In this document: positions 36,647 to 46,887 of the stretch, piece by piece
Layout: every line of letters starts with the position of its first letter
How positions within the stretch are numbered: the first letter of the stretch is position 1
NCBI GenBank assembly: GCA_003254905.1
Contig: QANU01004444.1
Coordinates: 98,019-162,018, forward strand
DNA: 64,000 nt
Origin: Nissolia schottii
Taxonomy: Eukaryota > Streptophyta > Magnoliopsida > Fabales > Fabaceae
Direction: 5' to 3'
The notes under the pieces: generated by a model
Seen by the model: only the letters and a program-made list of their open reading frames with translations
Database searches by the model: none
Told to the model about the DNA's origin: nothing
Position numbers and translations under genes: made by a program

Positions 36647-39446
36647 CTAAAGCTCAGGCATGCCCCTCCCTGTTTTAGCATCGTAAGTCTTCTCTAACAC
36701 ATGCTCCATTGGAGTATCTTTGGGACCAGCTGCAGACAAATGGGACAAAAAAAACAGGGTCAGACACATACTTGGCCGGTTTCTGAATAATTGTTGCGAG
36801 ATCCATGAATTAAAGGACTGCTTTAACTAACTGATGCAAAATATGAGTGCAACTGATTGATGACTGGTCATGCTATAATCTCTTGTTTAGGCACGGTTGA
36901 CACATGCTCTTTTAGTTTTAATTTATTAGTCTTTGAGAAATAATGTTATTGTTCTCATTGAATTCCATATATCTACTTAAATTTAGCACATTTACTCCAG
37001 GGAAGTAAGTAGCTCTACAAAACTAGGTTGAAGAATAGCTGAAGAGATTGACATTGGAGCAAGAGAATTAGAGTTCATATCAACTACCTATGCCTTGAAC
37101 CTAGCTTCTGACTCAAGATTAAATATTACAGAGAACTTGAATCCATCATTCTATATTTACTCTGGTCAATGAAATACAGTGTTATACCATACAAATGTAG
37201 CGTCCTATTAGGGTTTCTGCATACAAACTATGGAGGGCAACAGTGCATGCCCATATGCTTTGATCAATATGAAGAAAAAAGCCATCTAAGTATCTAACCA
37301 ATTCACATCCTAGAAGCAGGGTTTTTAAGACGAGGAAAGCATTTCATAAATCTCACAGGATGGTTATGATTCTTCAACATGGAATTCATCTGATAAACCT
37401 AATTGGCCACACCCCCATCTCTCTCCTATACAAACTGATACTAGTTGTATATAAATAGGAGAATGTCACCATTGTAATGCCAGAGTTGAAGTTAATTGAA
37501 TTTCTATCATTTGATGCTTTCTTTGAGAGGTCTGAAATGGCAGAAACAATGTTCAGATTTTGCTTTCTGGAAACCGGATCTAAGGAGATATACAATTCAA
37601 TCTCCACACTTGAACAAGGAGCCACAACAAAAGGTATAGTGTGTGGCCCTCTTAACCCAATCAAGGAGGAGGACTCTTGTTCTAGTGTCATTTTGGGGTC
37701 TCAAATAGCTGGAATGGGGGAATTTACCATAGTTTCAAATGAAAAACAAGCTAAGATAGTTTTGAGCGTGGTTCTATTACTGCTTGTAAAGACAGGTTCT
37801 CTGACTTTGTCAATATTAGTAGTAGACCACAAGAAGTTTTATGTGGCAGTTTTGTTTCTAATAGCAATTACCAGTCACATGTTTCTAACAACTTTGAGGG
37901 AAAGATTGATTTGAAGGAGAATATTGAGACAAACTGATATTGGTTGTACATAAATAGGAGAGTATCAACATTGTAATCTTAGAGTTGAAAGTTAACTGTC
38001 TTGAGGAATTGTGGAGTTTTTCTCACTGACTCAAAGAGGGAGTTTCTATCACTCTCCAAATACGTTTTTTCCCCTCGATCTCTGTATGCTGTTGAGCTAA
38101 CTATAAACATGTATTTTACAAAAAGGAGGACTCACTTTCAAGAATGTCTCTAAGTCTAAAGTGCAAGGAAACTCATCTACTTGTCTTCTATGCCAGGTAT
38201 AATAATGTGCTCATGATTAAACATATATACGGATTTTAACTAAACAAAAAAAGGTAAAAAAGAAAACACAAATAACAACTTAAACAAGGCAAAGGGCAAG
38301 GTTTCAGATACTTACGGACTGTAGGTCTTGGGGTAGTTCTTATCTTTAAGATCTCGGGGCGAGGGATTATGGACCCAGATGTCCCTATTCCTCTGGATAC
38401 TCTGACTTTAGTACCATCTTCGAGATATTTATACCCAATCTTGCAAGGCTTCCTGCACAAGTGAATGTTGATTTACTTTGTTACATATTATTTCAATCTC
38501 TGGAAATGTAATCACCAGTTCAATTTTTGCACACTTGCACATACGCTGTAACTGGGTCAACAACTTGCACATTGGAAACATGGAGTGGGGCTTCAACACT
38601 AAAGATCCCCCCTTCATGACCTTGCCCCTGCTTTATATGTTTTTTCACCTGTAAAAACACATTCAAAAAGCATTAAAGTGAAAAACCCATATTCCTGCAA
38701 ATTACGTTACACGTCTAGAAAAAAGTATCGCCAGAATTCCGACAGAATATAAAGGCAATTTTTGATGCAAAGCGATAAACACCCACTTATCGTTCAAAAG
38801 TTGACAAGCATACACCGCATCAATCTATCCTAAACTCTAGCTCAATAGAATTTCTTGTATGTCACACAATCACACGAGAAAGTTTGGCTATTTGATTATT
38901 TTGGAAAAAAGAATCGGGTTCTTTTGTCATTCTTGGTCAAAAGCTGTTCGATAAAATGCTACAACAACAACAACAAGCTGTTCAATAGAATGCTACAAAG
39001 AAATATAAATTCAGCGTCACTGCATAAGTATAAGCTGTTTCAATTCCAAAATAAGCTAAGAAATCCAAACACATAAACAGTGACAATAAATTTAGATTGT
39101 TAGCAAGACATTAAAAAAAAAAAAAAACCATTAACACAGTTGTCATCACAAGTGTCTAGTAGTAGCTAATTAGCTACTCACCAGATTTTTACCCTCAACG
39201 ACGACACGATTCTGGGAGCGAATGACGCGCTTAATAACCCCTGTCTCACCCTTATCTTTGCCCCTAATTATCATAACCTGTTTATAAAAACGAATGTGTA
39301 AATGAAATCATCAATGAGATAATAAAGTGAAAGTAGGAACAATAGCAGAGAAAAATAATAACGGTGGGTTTAGGGTCTATTATTACGTTGTCCCCTCTGA
39401 GAATTTTCCAGTGCCTAATGAGTTTCTCAGCTGCTTTCCAACCCAT
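36647..39446 (-). CDS. mitochondrial-type ribosomal protein L24 (uL24m)
   Basis: Five exons in transcription order: 39446-39387, 39277-39182, 38648-38545, 38452-38316, 36729-36647, all with GT-AG introns. They sum to 480 nt, 159 residues plus stop. The protein starts MGWKAAEKLIRHWK. A KOW motif follows (about 21-50: VMIIRGKDKGETGVIKRVIR), then VKKHIKQGQGHEGG, a family-typical APLHVSNVQVVDPVT segment, YKYLEDGTKVRVSRG, and a C-terminus ending GRGMPEL. This matches the plant L24/KOW proteins of the organelle large ribosomal subunit, where L24 helps start assembly on 23S-like rRNA. No cleavable presequence is obvious; mitochondrial rather than chloroplast location is inferred from its short N-terminus. 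Intron 4 is 1586 bp and contains a repeat. A non-coding first exon ending at 39749 with a 5'-UTR intron (39748-39460) is likely. Confidence 0.95.
37431..37998 (+). repeat. direct-repeat pair inside L24 intron 4
   Basis: A segment of about 68 bp at 37431-37498 is repeated at 37930-37998. Shared words in order are 'caaactgata', 'gttgta.ataaataggaga', 'attgtaat' and 'agagttgaa'. The TATA-like 'ataaatagg' and downstream 'attgtaat' resemble the R/U5 side of small LTRs. The 431 bp between contains an open frame (37477-37914, 145 codons) with no recognised domain. The repeat lies antisense to L24. Confidence 0.6.
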
Positions 39447-39459
39447 TTTATGATAGCCC

Positions 39460-39800
39460 CTACAAAATCACACACACACACACAACAAATAGGTAAAATA
39501 AAAAGCTGAGTTGAGTTTAACGGGAAAAAAAAAGGAAAAAAGCTAAGAAGAAGATCTCGAATGGAACTACAATGAATTTGACTGCACCTGAATGGAGCCT
39601 CATAAACATAAGCATAATGTTAAACAGGATATGGAAAATTCGCATATCGAACTCTTTCAAAAAATCGAGGGTTCATGTTTCGTTAACTGCTTTGGGGAAA
39701 ATGAAATCGATAGATTAACCAAAAATGAGAGGAAGAGAAATCACGAACCTTAGTGGTCGCGGGTGATGGAGGAATGCGGTGGAGGCTGTACTGACTGGTG
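39460..39800 (-). promoter_or_regulatory. 5'-UTR exon and leader intron of L24
   Basis: On the minus strand, GC-richer sequence at about 39800-39750 ends at a donor ('ctaag' then 'gttcgtg', exon end 39749). A matching acceptor 'ttttgtag' sits at 39463-39460, 13 nt before the start codon. The transcription start was not determined. Confidence 0.5.
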
Positions 39801-40137
39801 AGTAGAGAGAAAAGGAATTATTGCGAAATTACTATAATGCCATCGTATGTGAAATGGAAGATTGAACCTTTTTTTTTTTTTTTGGGCTGAACTCAACACA
39901 AGGTATTAATAGTAGTACAACTACTGAACCTGCATTGGGGAATCGCTGTTTTAGAAGGAAAAAAATAATAATAGGGAGCCCAACTTAATGAGTTGACAAA
40001 ATGAAAGCCCAGCTCAATGTAGCAATTTATGGGAGACAAATGTAATATTCGACCCCAAAAAAAAAAAAAATTCAACAGTAATATCCAATTCAGTCTTAAG
40101 ATTTTCATTTGACTTTAATTTGTTCCTTAAATTTCTT
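39801..40137. other. L24 upstream region
   Basis: Promoter-proximal sequence of the minus-strand L24 gene. A T-run lies at 39869-39883 and an A-run at 40058-40070. No clear TATA box was assigned. Confidence 0.4.
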
Positions 40138-40618
40138 TGGGTTAAATATATTTTTAATCTTTAATAAATTTTGAATTTTGTATTTTACTCTTTATAAATT
40201 TTTTTGCTAAAAATTGGTCCTCATAAATTTTTTTTGTAAAGTTTTAGTTCTTGTCATTATATTAAGCCATTAACTGATACGTCACTTAGCCACGTAGCAA
40301 AGGTGAGAGAGGGGGAAGAGAGAAGTAAGTAAGGGAGGGTGCGTGGGTGAGGCTGCTTCACTAGTAGTAGCGATGGCGGCAGCTCACAAAGTTGTAGCGA
40401 AGAAGACAACAAGCATACCCTCATAGCAGCGCGGAAATAAGCAGGGGAAGCAATGGTTAAATTAACTGTGTCATGTGCGTGACACGTGACATGTCACATG
40501 GCCAAATTAACTGTATGGTTAACGGCTTAATATAACAACATGGACTAAAACCTTTAAAAAATTATGAGAGATAATTTTTAATCCAATTTCATTTATATTA
40601 ATTTAATCTTGACATTTT
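40138..40618. mobile_element. interspersed TIR-type repeat with ACGT-rich core
   Basis: Begins 'gggttaaatatatttttaat' and ends with the inverted sense of it ('tttttaatccaatttcattt...'). Inner arms carry 'gttttagttcttgtcatt' against 'acatggactaaaacc', and 'cgtcacttagccacgtagca' against 'gtgacatgtcacatggcc'. A GC-rich stretch (40300-40450) of unknown origin sits in the middle. The arrangement matches the legume-type repeat also seen at 46488-46790. Confidence 0.65.
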
Positions 40619-42837
40619 AAATTTTGACAACAATTTTATTTGATTATCAAATTTTACTTTTTTTCATTTACACAGTTGTTGAACTAAGTTAATGTCAATT
40701 TTAAAATAATTAGGATTAAGATTAGATACAACCTTTGACCTCAAAAAAAAGTGTTCAGAGATTTAGACACGTGTTTAAACAAAAGCATGAAAACTTTTTT
40801 TATTTATTAAATAAGCAATAATATTGACTGCAACTAAGAAAATATTAGGCTAGTTACTAGGATTATAAAATCAGCAATACTAGGCAACCAAAATATTTTA
40901 GATTTTCGACGAAATATATGATTAGACTAAATGGAACACGAATTTGCAACTTTTGCAATGTGCATTCACTTCATTCACGCTGCATGCTTGTGGGAGAAAA
41001 AGTGCAAGAGCACGGTCAATGGGTAGTGTATCCGACCCTTAATCAAAATTAATGAAGACATTAATTATAATGGATGATAATTATCATTGCCATTTGAAAA
41101 GCACTGAGTTGAGTTGTCCATGATTCAGTCTTGGGTGGGAAAAGAATGATGTTTCTGTCGGTGTCTAAGGATGCTTATTGGTTTGATCAAAGGATAAGGA
41201 CATGATGAATTACATGTTGCAGGTGGATTTGAATATGGTATAAGAGTTCAACTACTTTAACCAATATTTCAATCAGAAGAATCTTGTTTAATTAATTGCC
41301 CCCCGGTTTTTAGTTTGGTATGGTTGGTTAGAATGGAGCTTCTGGTCTACAGAACCAAATGTTTGAATCGCGGTTAGCATACTTTTTTTATTAAAGTATA
41401 TTTTAATACTAATCTAGTAGTAAGTTAGAAAAAGGTAAGAAAGGGAAGGAAACGAAAACTAAATTTTTTAAAAAAAGAAAGGAAAAATGTGCAGTGAAAA
41501 GGTTCTAATGTGAATACCAATATTTTGATACAGGGACGGATAGAATGCCCCCTCCCACCCCCAATTCATTTTATATATATATAAATTTATGTACACCGAT
41601 AACATTAAAATTATGATAGTCTAATAGTAGATTTTATATGTAATATAAACTATTAACTTTTGATCTTTTTTCTACCCCCAATAACTTCAATTTTTCTTTT
41701 TTTTACTCATTTAAATTTAACTAACTAAAAAACTCATCTCACCCTATAGACTTTCTTATAAGTTTTACTCTTTTACTTTAATTTTTTCCTCCATTTGCAA
41801 TTAATTATAAAAGTTTAATGATAAATTAAACTATAATAAATCATAAAGTGTTTATCTCTATTTGTACTCATGTAAAAAAATATAAAAAATTATATTTCAA
41901 TTATCAATGTGAATTAATAAAACCATTTTATCCCATTAACTTCACTAATCATCACACAAGTTTAACATTATTAAATTGATGTTATATCAATTTTTGAGTT
42001 ATATGTACTAATTGTTTAAAAGAATAATATGTAATATTTTTTAATTTTTTATTTTATTAATTTGAAATTGACTCTTTTCATTTCAAATGTTATTATTAAG
42101 AGATATTTTTCAAGTATGAATAATTTAAAAAAATAAAATCATAAATAAAATAAAAATATTTTATTTTTGTTACTAATCTTTTAATTTATTAAATAAGAGG
42201 ATTATTAAAAAAATTGACAACAAATTTTTTTATATTAACTAATTTTATAATTTAAAAAGAACTTCTTTCTAGATATCTATATATATTATCATTTAATAAT
42301 ATATTATAATATTTATTTGATAACATTATATAAATTTTGGCTCTCTTTATACATTTTTTGAATTCGTCCCTACTTTGATATCATGTGAAAATCTATGATA
42401 GAGCAGAGAAATAAACGAAAGATAAAAACTGAAGTTACTAAATAAAATTAAAAAAACAAAAAGAGTGAGATAATACAAGTGACATCAAGTTTTATATAGG
42501 GTACTGCTGACTACTGCTTAATCCTAACTAAATATACTCTAATTATTAATTACAAGTGTCTATTACATCAATTACATACTCTAACACCATTTGGTCTTAC
42601 TGCTCTTAATTGGCTTCTTTCCATATATTTTGGAGTGGTAGAGTGTCAACCGTATAATTTTATTATAGTAATTACAACGCGTTAATTGTATTAAACAGTT
42701 AATTTGTTATAGTTATTGGAAAATACTTCCTTTTAGGACAAGCATAGTCTTTTTTATGCATGATCTGGCCTTGAATTAGAGAGGGTAGACAACCTAATTT
42801 ACTTGTCCTTTTTCTTGAAACATTTTTTCTTCTTCCC
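40619..42837. other. intergenic DNA, no gene seen
   Basis: AT-rich sequence upstream of the lipid-transfer protein gene. 41310-41390 has weak tRNA-like boxes ('ggttggttagaatgg', 'tgtttgaatcgcgg'). No gene supported. Confidence 0.5.
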
Positions 42838-42845
42838 TATATAAA
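42838..42845 (+). promoter_or_regulatory. TATA box of the lipid-transfer protein gene
   Basis: 'tatataaa' lies 108 bp upstream of the start codon, giving an expected transcription start near 42870 and a leader of about 80 nt. Confidence 0.75.
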
Positions 42846-42952
42846 CCATTCATCAGTTTCTTCTCATTCTCACTCAAACATCAATTAATACAATCCCAAT
42901 TATATCACTATCTACACTGTGAGAAGAAGTTGTATAAGATTAGAACTAAATA

Positions 42953-44368
42953 ATGGCAATTAAAGGGCATAATAATGTCTTGAGCACAATTGTTGTTATG
43001 GTCCTAGTTGTGGCCACTATGTGGACCCCACAAGCATCAGCACAATCAGGTTGCACAAGTGCAATCACTAGCTTGAGCCCTTGCCTGGGCTACACAATGG
43101 GGAGTTCATCAACGCCATCAGCTTCATGCTGCTCAATGCTCTCAAGTGTAGTCCAATCCTCTCCACAGTGCCTGTGCTCATTGCTTAATGGTGGGGGTTC
43201 CTCCTTTGGGATCACCATAAACCAAACCCTTGCTCTGTCTCTCCCTGCTGCTTGTAAAGTGAATACTCCACCTGTTAGCCAATGCAAAGGTATAAGAACT
43301 AAGTCCTAGCCTGCCTAAATTTTCCCTTTAAACCACAAATGTCCTAGCCTAATATTTGTAGGCTGATTGTTCGAATAAATATCTGTTTCGCAGCATATAT
43401 AAGATATATTTATAGGATGATTGTTAGATGGTTAGAGCAACTATCTGTTTCGTAGCATATGATTCTTGTCCTAGAATAGAAAAGACAGAGACAATAAGAT
43501 AACAGAGACATATTTTCTGCTTCTCTTCTTTCAAGAGGTATAAAAACTAACTTAAAAATCATCAGACGTGTCTTTTGTGTTACTATTTTTTAGAAGTGCA
43601 AAGGTTAATTTAAAGATGTCTGAACAATCTTAACCCTTTTTTTTGTCTTTGGCCATTTTCCAAACATATTTATGTACCTAATGTCTTTATCTCATCTATT
43701 TCAAGATATGAAAAAAATGCTATCTTTTAGTACTAACATTCTAAAAATTGACACTAGTTTAGCTTTAAAAAAATGTTGACATCAACTTAGTTCTAACATT
43801 TTGATTTTTGACATCAATTTTATCATTTCGTCAAATAATCAATGGCCAAATAAATTGCACGAAACTATGTAACTGATACCAAATTCAAAATGTTACTACT
43901 AAAAAGTATATTTAGCCCTTATTATTGCAATAACTTTGTTACCATTGGCATGAATTTAGGTGTCAATGGACCAACATCTTCAGCTGCTCCTCTTGGTTCT
44001 GTAGCTGATTCTCCAGCTGAATCACCTGAAGGCTCAATCACACCTTCAGCTTCAGATATTCCCTCAGGTATATATACAGAGAACTTTAATTTTGCATTCT
44101 ATATTTCTAGAATAAACTCAGAAAAACAATTGAAGTCATAATATATATACCAATAAATATAGTAGTCATTAATCATTAATATTTCTAATAGAAAATGTTT
44201 TTTTTTTCTAGTAACATTTTGTGGTCTATTGTAGTTGCAGGATCTAAAACAGTACCATCAACAAACGGTGGCTCAACTGATGGAGGCAATGTTAAAGTCC
44301 CCTCCATGTTGGTGCTCTCTTTCCTTGTCATTCTGTCCTGTGTCTCTACCATCACCAACAAGTTCTGA
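42953..44368 (+). CDS. GPI-anchored non-specific lipid-transfer protein (LTPG/xylogen type)
   Basis: Three exons (42953-43289, 43960-44067, 44241-44368; GT-AG introns, both phase 1) encode 190 residues. Residues 1-30 are a signal peptide (hydrophobic 9-24, cleavage likely after ASA). The eight-cysteine LTP fold is complete: Cys34, 44, 59-60, 73, 75 (CXC), 101 and 111, forming four disulphides around a lipid-binding cavity. A Ser/Pro/Ala-rich linker follows (114-165). The C-terminus is a short hydrophobic tail (VPSMLVLSFLVILS), expected to be exchanged for a GPI anchor after a small-residue site in the NGGSTDGGN stretch. Such proteins sit at the outer plasma membrane or wall and take part in cuticle or wall lipid deposition. 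Exon 1 alone would read through to a stop after a few codons, so splicing matters for the anchor. Confidence 0.95.
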
Positions 44369-44874
44369 TTTTGAGTCTCCAGAGTTTCATCCGAGTGCTG
44401 ATCTTCTTATATGTTTACCTTTCTTTGGCACTAGTCACAGTTAATAAGGAATATACAACTATGCAAAGTTACTTGTATAAGCTTACTTGTGTAATGTTTG
44501 TTCATATTAAAGTCGCTGAGCTATTTTGTTGTTGCTTGTCTCTATGATCATTACAGAATTTGATTGCTCCATTATAAGAATTCATCAACATTTGCAATTG
44601 ATATTCAAATGTTAGGTAGGGGCTCTAGTGACACAGCACCAAAACGGATTGGTAATTGATAAGTGTTACGTGAAATCGATTCAATTTCAGGAGAGTACAT
44701 TATCACGTTTGTTTTATAAAATTGAAAACCTGCATCTAAGAATCTAAGAATTAGAAGTTTCAATTTGGAGGATGTACTTGTCTCATGCAATTTATGCTCC
44801 CTCTGGGGGGAATTTGGATCCCTCTAGTTGGAGACAAAGAATCACTTTTTCAAAGGCTTGATGAAGTAAAGCAT

Positions 44875-44960
44875 TGAAGTTAAGATGCTCCAACACTGAA
44901 CAAGTCCCACATCGGAAGGGGCAAAGTTTGAGAAGCTTTGAGATGTAATATAAATAAGAA
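44875..44960 (+). promoter_or_regulatory. plant snRNA promoter: USE plus TATA
   Basis: 'gtcccacatcg' at 44904-44914 is an exact match to the plant snRNA upstream sequence element (RTCCCACATCG). A TATA box 'tataaata' follows at 44949-44956, 34 nt after the USE. That spacing is the RNA polymerase II class in plants (U1, U2, U4, U5), as opposed to about 24 nt for polymerase III (U6, U3). The U1-like body begins about 30 nt downstream. Confidence 0.85.
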
Positions 44961-44978
44961 GGGATGTGCAACGATATA

Positions 44979-45115
44979 ATATTCTTGCCTTGGCGTGATC
45001 AATGGGAGATCATGAAGCCTCATGGCCTACGGTAGTGACCTCCATTGCACTTGGAAGGGGTGCATTCCGAAGGTGTACCTACTGAATGATAAATATTTCC
45101 CCCAGTTAGCCCTTA
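44979..45115 (+). ncRNA. U1 snRNA-like gene, probably degenerate
   Basis: The body lines up with plant U1: a first-stem 'gatcatgaag' loop (U1-70K site), 'catggcctacggtagtgacc', and the second-loop 'tccattgcact' with 'ggaaggggtgc'. Two functional parts look damaged. The 5' end that should read CTTACCTG to pair with 5' splice sites is 'cttgccttg', and the Sm-site region is 'gataaatatttcc' rather than a clean ATTTGTG-like site. The 3' stem is not recognisable. The promoter is intact, so it could still be transcribed. U1 pseudogenes are common, hence a variant or pseudogene rather than a confirmed functional copy. Confidence 0.75.
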
Positions 45116-45459
45116 AATGGAGGTCACGGGATATAGTGTTGTATGTCTTTGGTCATACAGAGTGCGACTAGCTTCCATTAATCAGACGCAGACTACTCTA
45201 GGTTATGTTGATATTGATATCAATAGCAAAACTTAGTGTGTTATTCCCTCTTGTTTCTTGTCTACTTCAAATTATTATCTTAAGAAGAGTTTTATAACTC
45301 CACAAATTCTTTCCCTACTTTGCTTTTTCTCCTAACATACAATTAATTAAAGTTGGTATTTTTTTTTAATTAGAGAACATTTTCTTCCAGCTTCTGGACA
45401 TTGATATGTATAATCATCTCTTCCCAAAGACGACTGCTTCCTTTGTAGTGTTAAGTATT

Positions 45460-46218
45460 CAGGAGAGCATAGTTATCAAAATCGTTTTTTAACTCATAAA
45501 ATCGTACGATTTTACGAGTTTAGATAGTAAAATCGAGCTAAACCGCATGTAAACTTATTTCTGGGTAAAATCGGGTAAACTCGTATAAAATCGCATAAAA
45601 TCAGGTAAAATCGCGAGTTTACCACACAGACAGGTTTTTTTTTTTTAGGGACAAAACAAGTTTGATATTATTTTGCATATCTATGAGTTTTTAGATTTAG
45701 GTCATTTATGTATTTTAGAGTTATCATTTACAGTTGTGCCTACAATCGTGCTCCGTCGTGCTCCGTCGTTGCTTGTGCTCCATCGTGCTCCGTCGCTGCT
45801 TGTGCTCCGTCGCTAATCCATCGTATGTATTTCATCCTTTGCTCAGGGATCTTTCCCACCAGGGTGCGTGACCTTTGCATTGCTATTTGTGCTTTAGTGT
45901 TCTAGATTGAATACATCATTATCACAAACTCGCTTCTTGTGATGTTCAGTCATCAATACTATGTATTATGTTATATGTATTATGTATGAATTGAACTTAG
46001 AACTCATATATTTCATCTTTATTTGTGCTTTGTTACGAAGGTCAATGTATTTATGAATTTCAAGTTTTATTAAATATATTTTTGTAGCATAATAATTTTT
46101 TAAAATATTTTTTAATATTTTTTTAATAATAGATAAACTCGTACGAGTTTACGATCCGAGTTTACGGAGGCTCCACGAGTTTACTTAAACTCTCGAGTTT
46201 GATAACCATGCAGGAGAG
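45460..46218. mobile_element. non-autonomous hAT element with 8-bp TSD
   Basis: 'caggagag' at 45460-45467 is repeated exactly at 46211-46218. Between them, 743 bp (45468-46210) end in inverted repeats 'catagttatcaaaatcg' and complement 'catggttatcaaactcg' (15 of 17 identical). An 8-bp duplication with short TIRs is diagnostic of hAT. Subterminal DNA is packed with AAAATCG/AAACTCG words and two perfect palindromes (45497-45514 and 46135-46150). No transposase. The centre has a 27-bp tandem repeat. Confidence 0.9.
45747..45813 (+). repeat. 27-bp minisatellite inside the hAT element
   Basis: Two copies of a 27-bp unit made of 'cgtgctccgtcg' and 'tgcttgtgctcc' blocks, plus a partial third. It is GC-rich in an AT-rich element. 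Confidence 0.8.
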
Positions 46219-46419
46219 TACATATAATCATATGGTTGTATACAGAGGCAACCCAAATTTCTATAGTTTTAAGCTTCGAAATTGAAATCAGCCTTCAAAT
46301 TTTGAAGTTACAGTTTCTAGGGTCTACTTAGATCTCTTAGTAATCCATGATATGCTCAATTGCAGATATAACGGAATCACACTTGTTCAATTGGCTTTCG
46401 TTGAATGACAGCAATTTAA

Positions 46420-46482
46420 AGTTGCCAAGCATTGAAGTCACCACATCGGAAGAAGCCAAGTTTGAGAAGGGTAGGGATGCCA
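46420..46482 (+). repeat. truncated duplicate of the snRNA promoter region
   Basis: 'gcattgaagt' followed by 'caccacatcggaag' and 'caagtttgagaag' parallels 44873-44935, with an internal deletion that removes the sequence before the USE and with the USE itself altered (caccacatcg). No TATA box or U1 body follows. Confidence 0.65.
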
Positions 46483-46487
46483 TTTAA

Positions 46488-46790
46488 AATAGGATTAAAT
46501 ATGTCTCTAATTCCTCAAACATTTTAAATCTTGTGTTTTACTCCTAAAAAGATTTTTTGTTAGGAAATTATCATTCTATTTTTTTAGGTTTTAGTTCTTG
46601 CTGTTAAGTTGGACCGTTAATTATTGATGTGACAGTTAACTTGGCCACGTGGCCACACAAAAATGACACGTGACATTGCACGTGACCTGCTACGTTGCTA
46701 AGTTAACTGCCATGTTTGTCACGTCAGCAGTTAACCCAACTTGATGACATTAGAGTCAGGGAATTTGTTTTAGAACGGTTTAGGAATAAT
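46488..46790. mobile_element. interspersed TIR-type repeat, ACGT-rich, 3' truncated
   Basis: Starts 'aggattaaatatgtctctaa' and contains 'ggttttagttcttgctgtta', the same landmarks as 40138-40618. The core holds a perfect 12-bp palindrome 'ggccacgtggcc' (46643-46654) and several 'cacgtgac' words. The right arm fades out near 46790. Confidence 0.6.
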
Positions 46791-46887
46791 TGTGTGCAAT
46801 TAAGAATGTATGTTGCAATAAAGAAATTAAACTAAGATCATTAAATTCACTCAGTTAATGTAATATGCGTGTAGGATTTTTGCAAAC

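Noticed and set aside
37477..37914. 145-codon frame taken as an independent gene inside the L24 intron
   Set aside because: No recognised domain, starts inside one direct repeat and ends just before the other; treated as part of a repeat.
45443..45451. 'tttgtagtg', a possible CACTA right terminus
   Set aside because: No subterminal repeats or matching left end nearby; it lies just outside the hAT TSD and is probably chance.
45708..45905. Cys/Ser-rich 65-codon frame
   Set aside because: Derives from the 27-bp minisatellite inside a hAT element.
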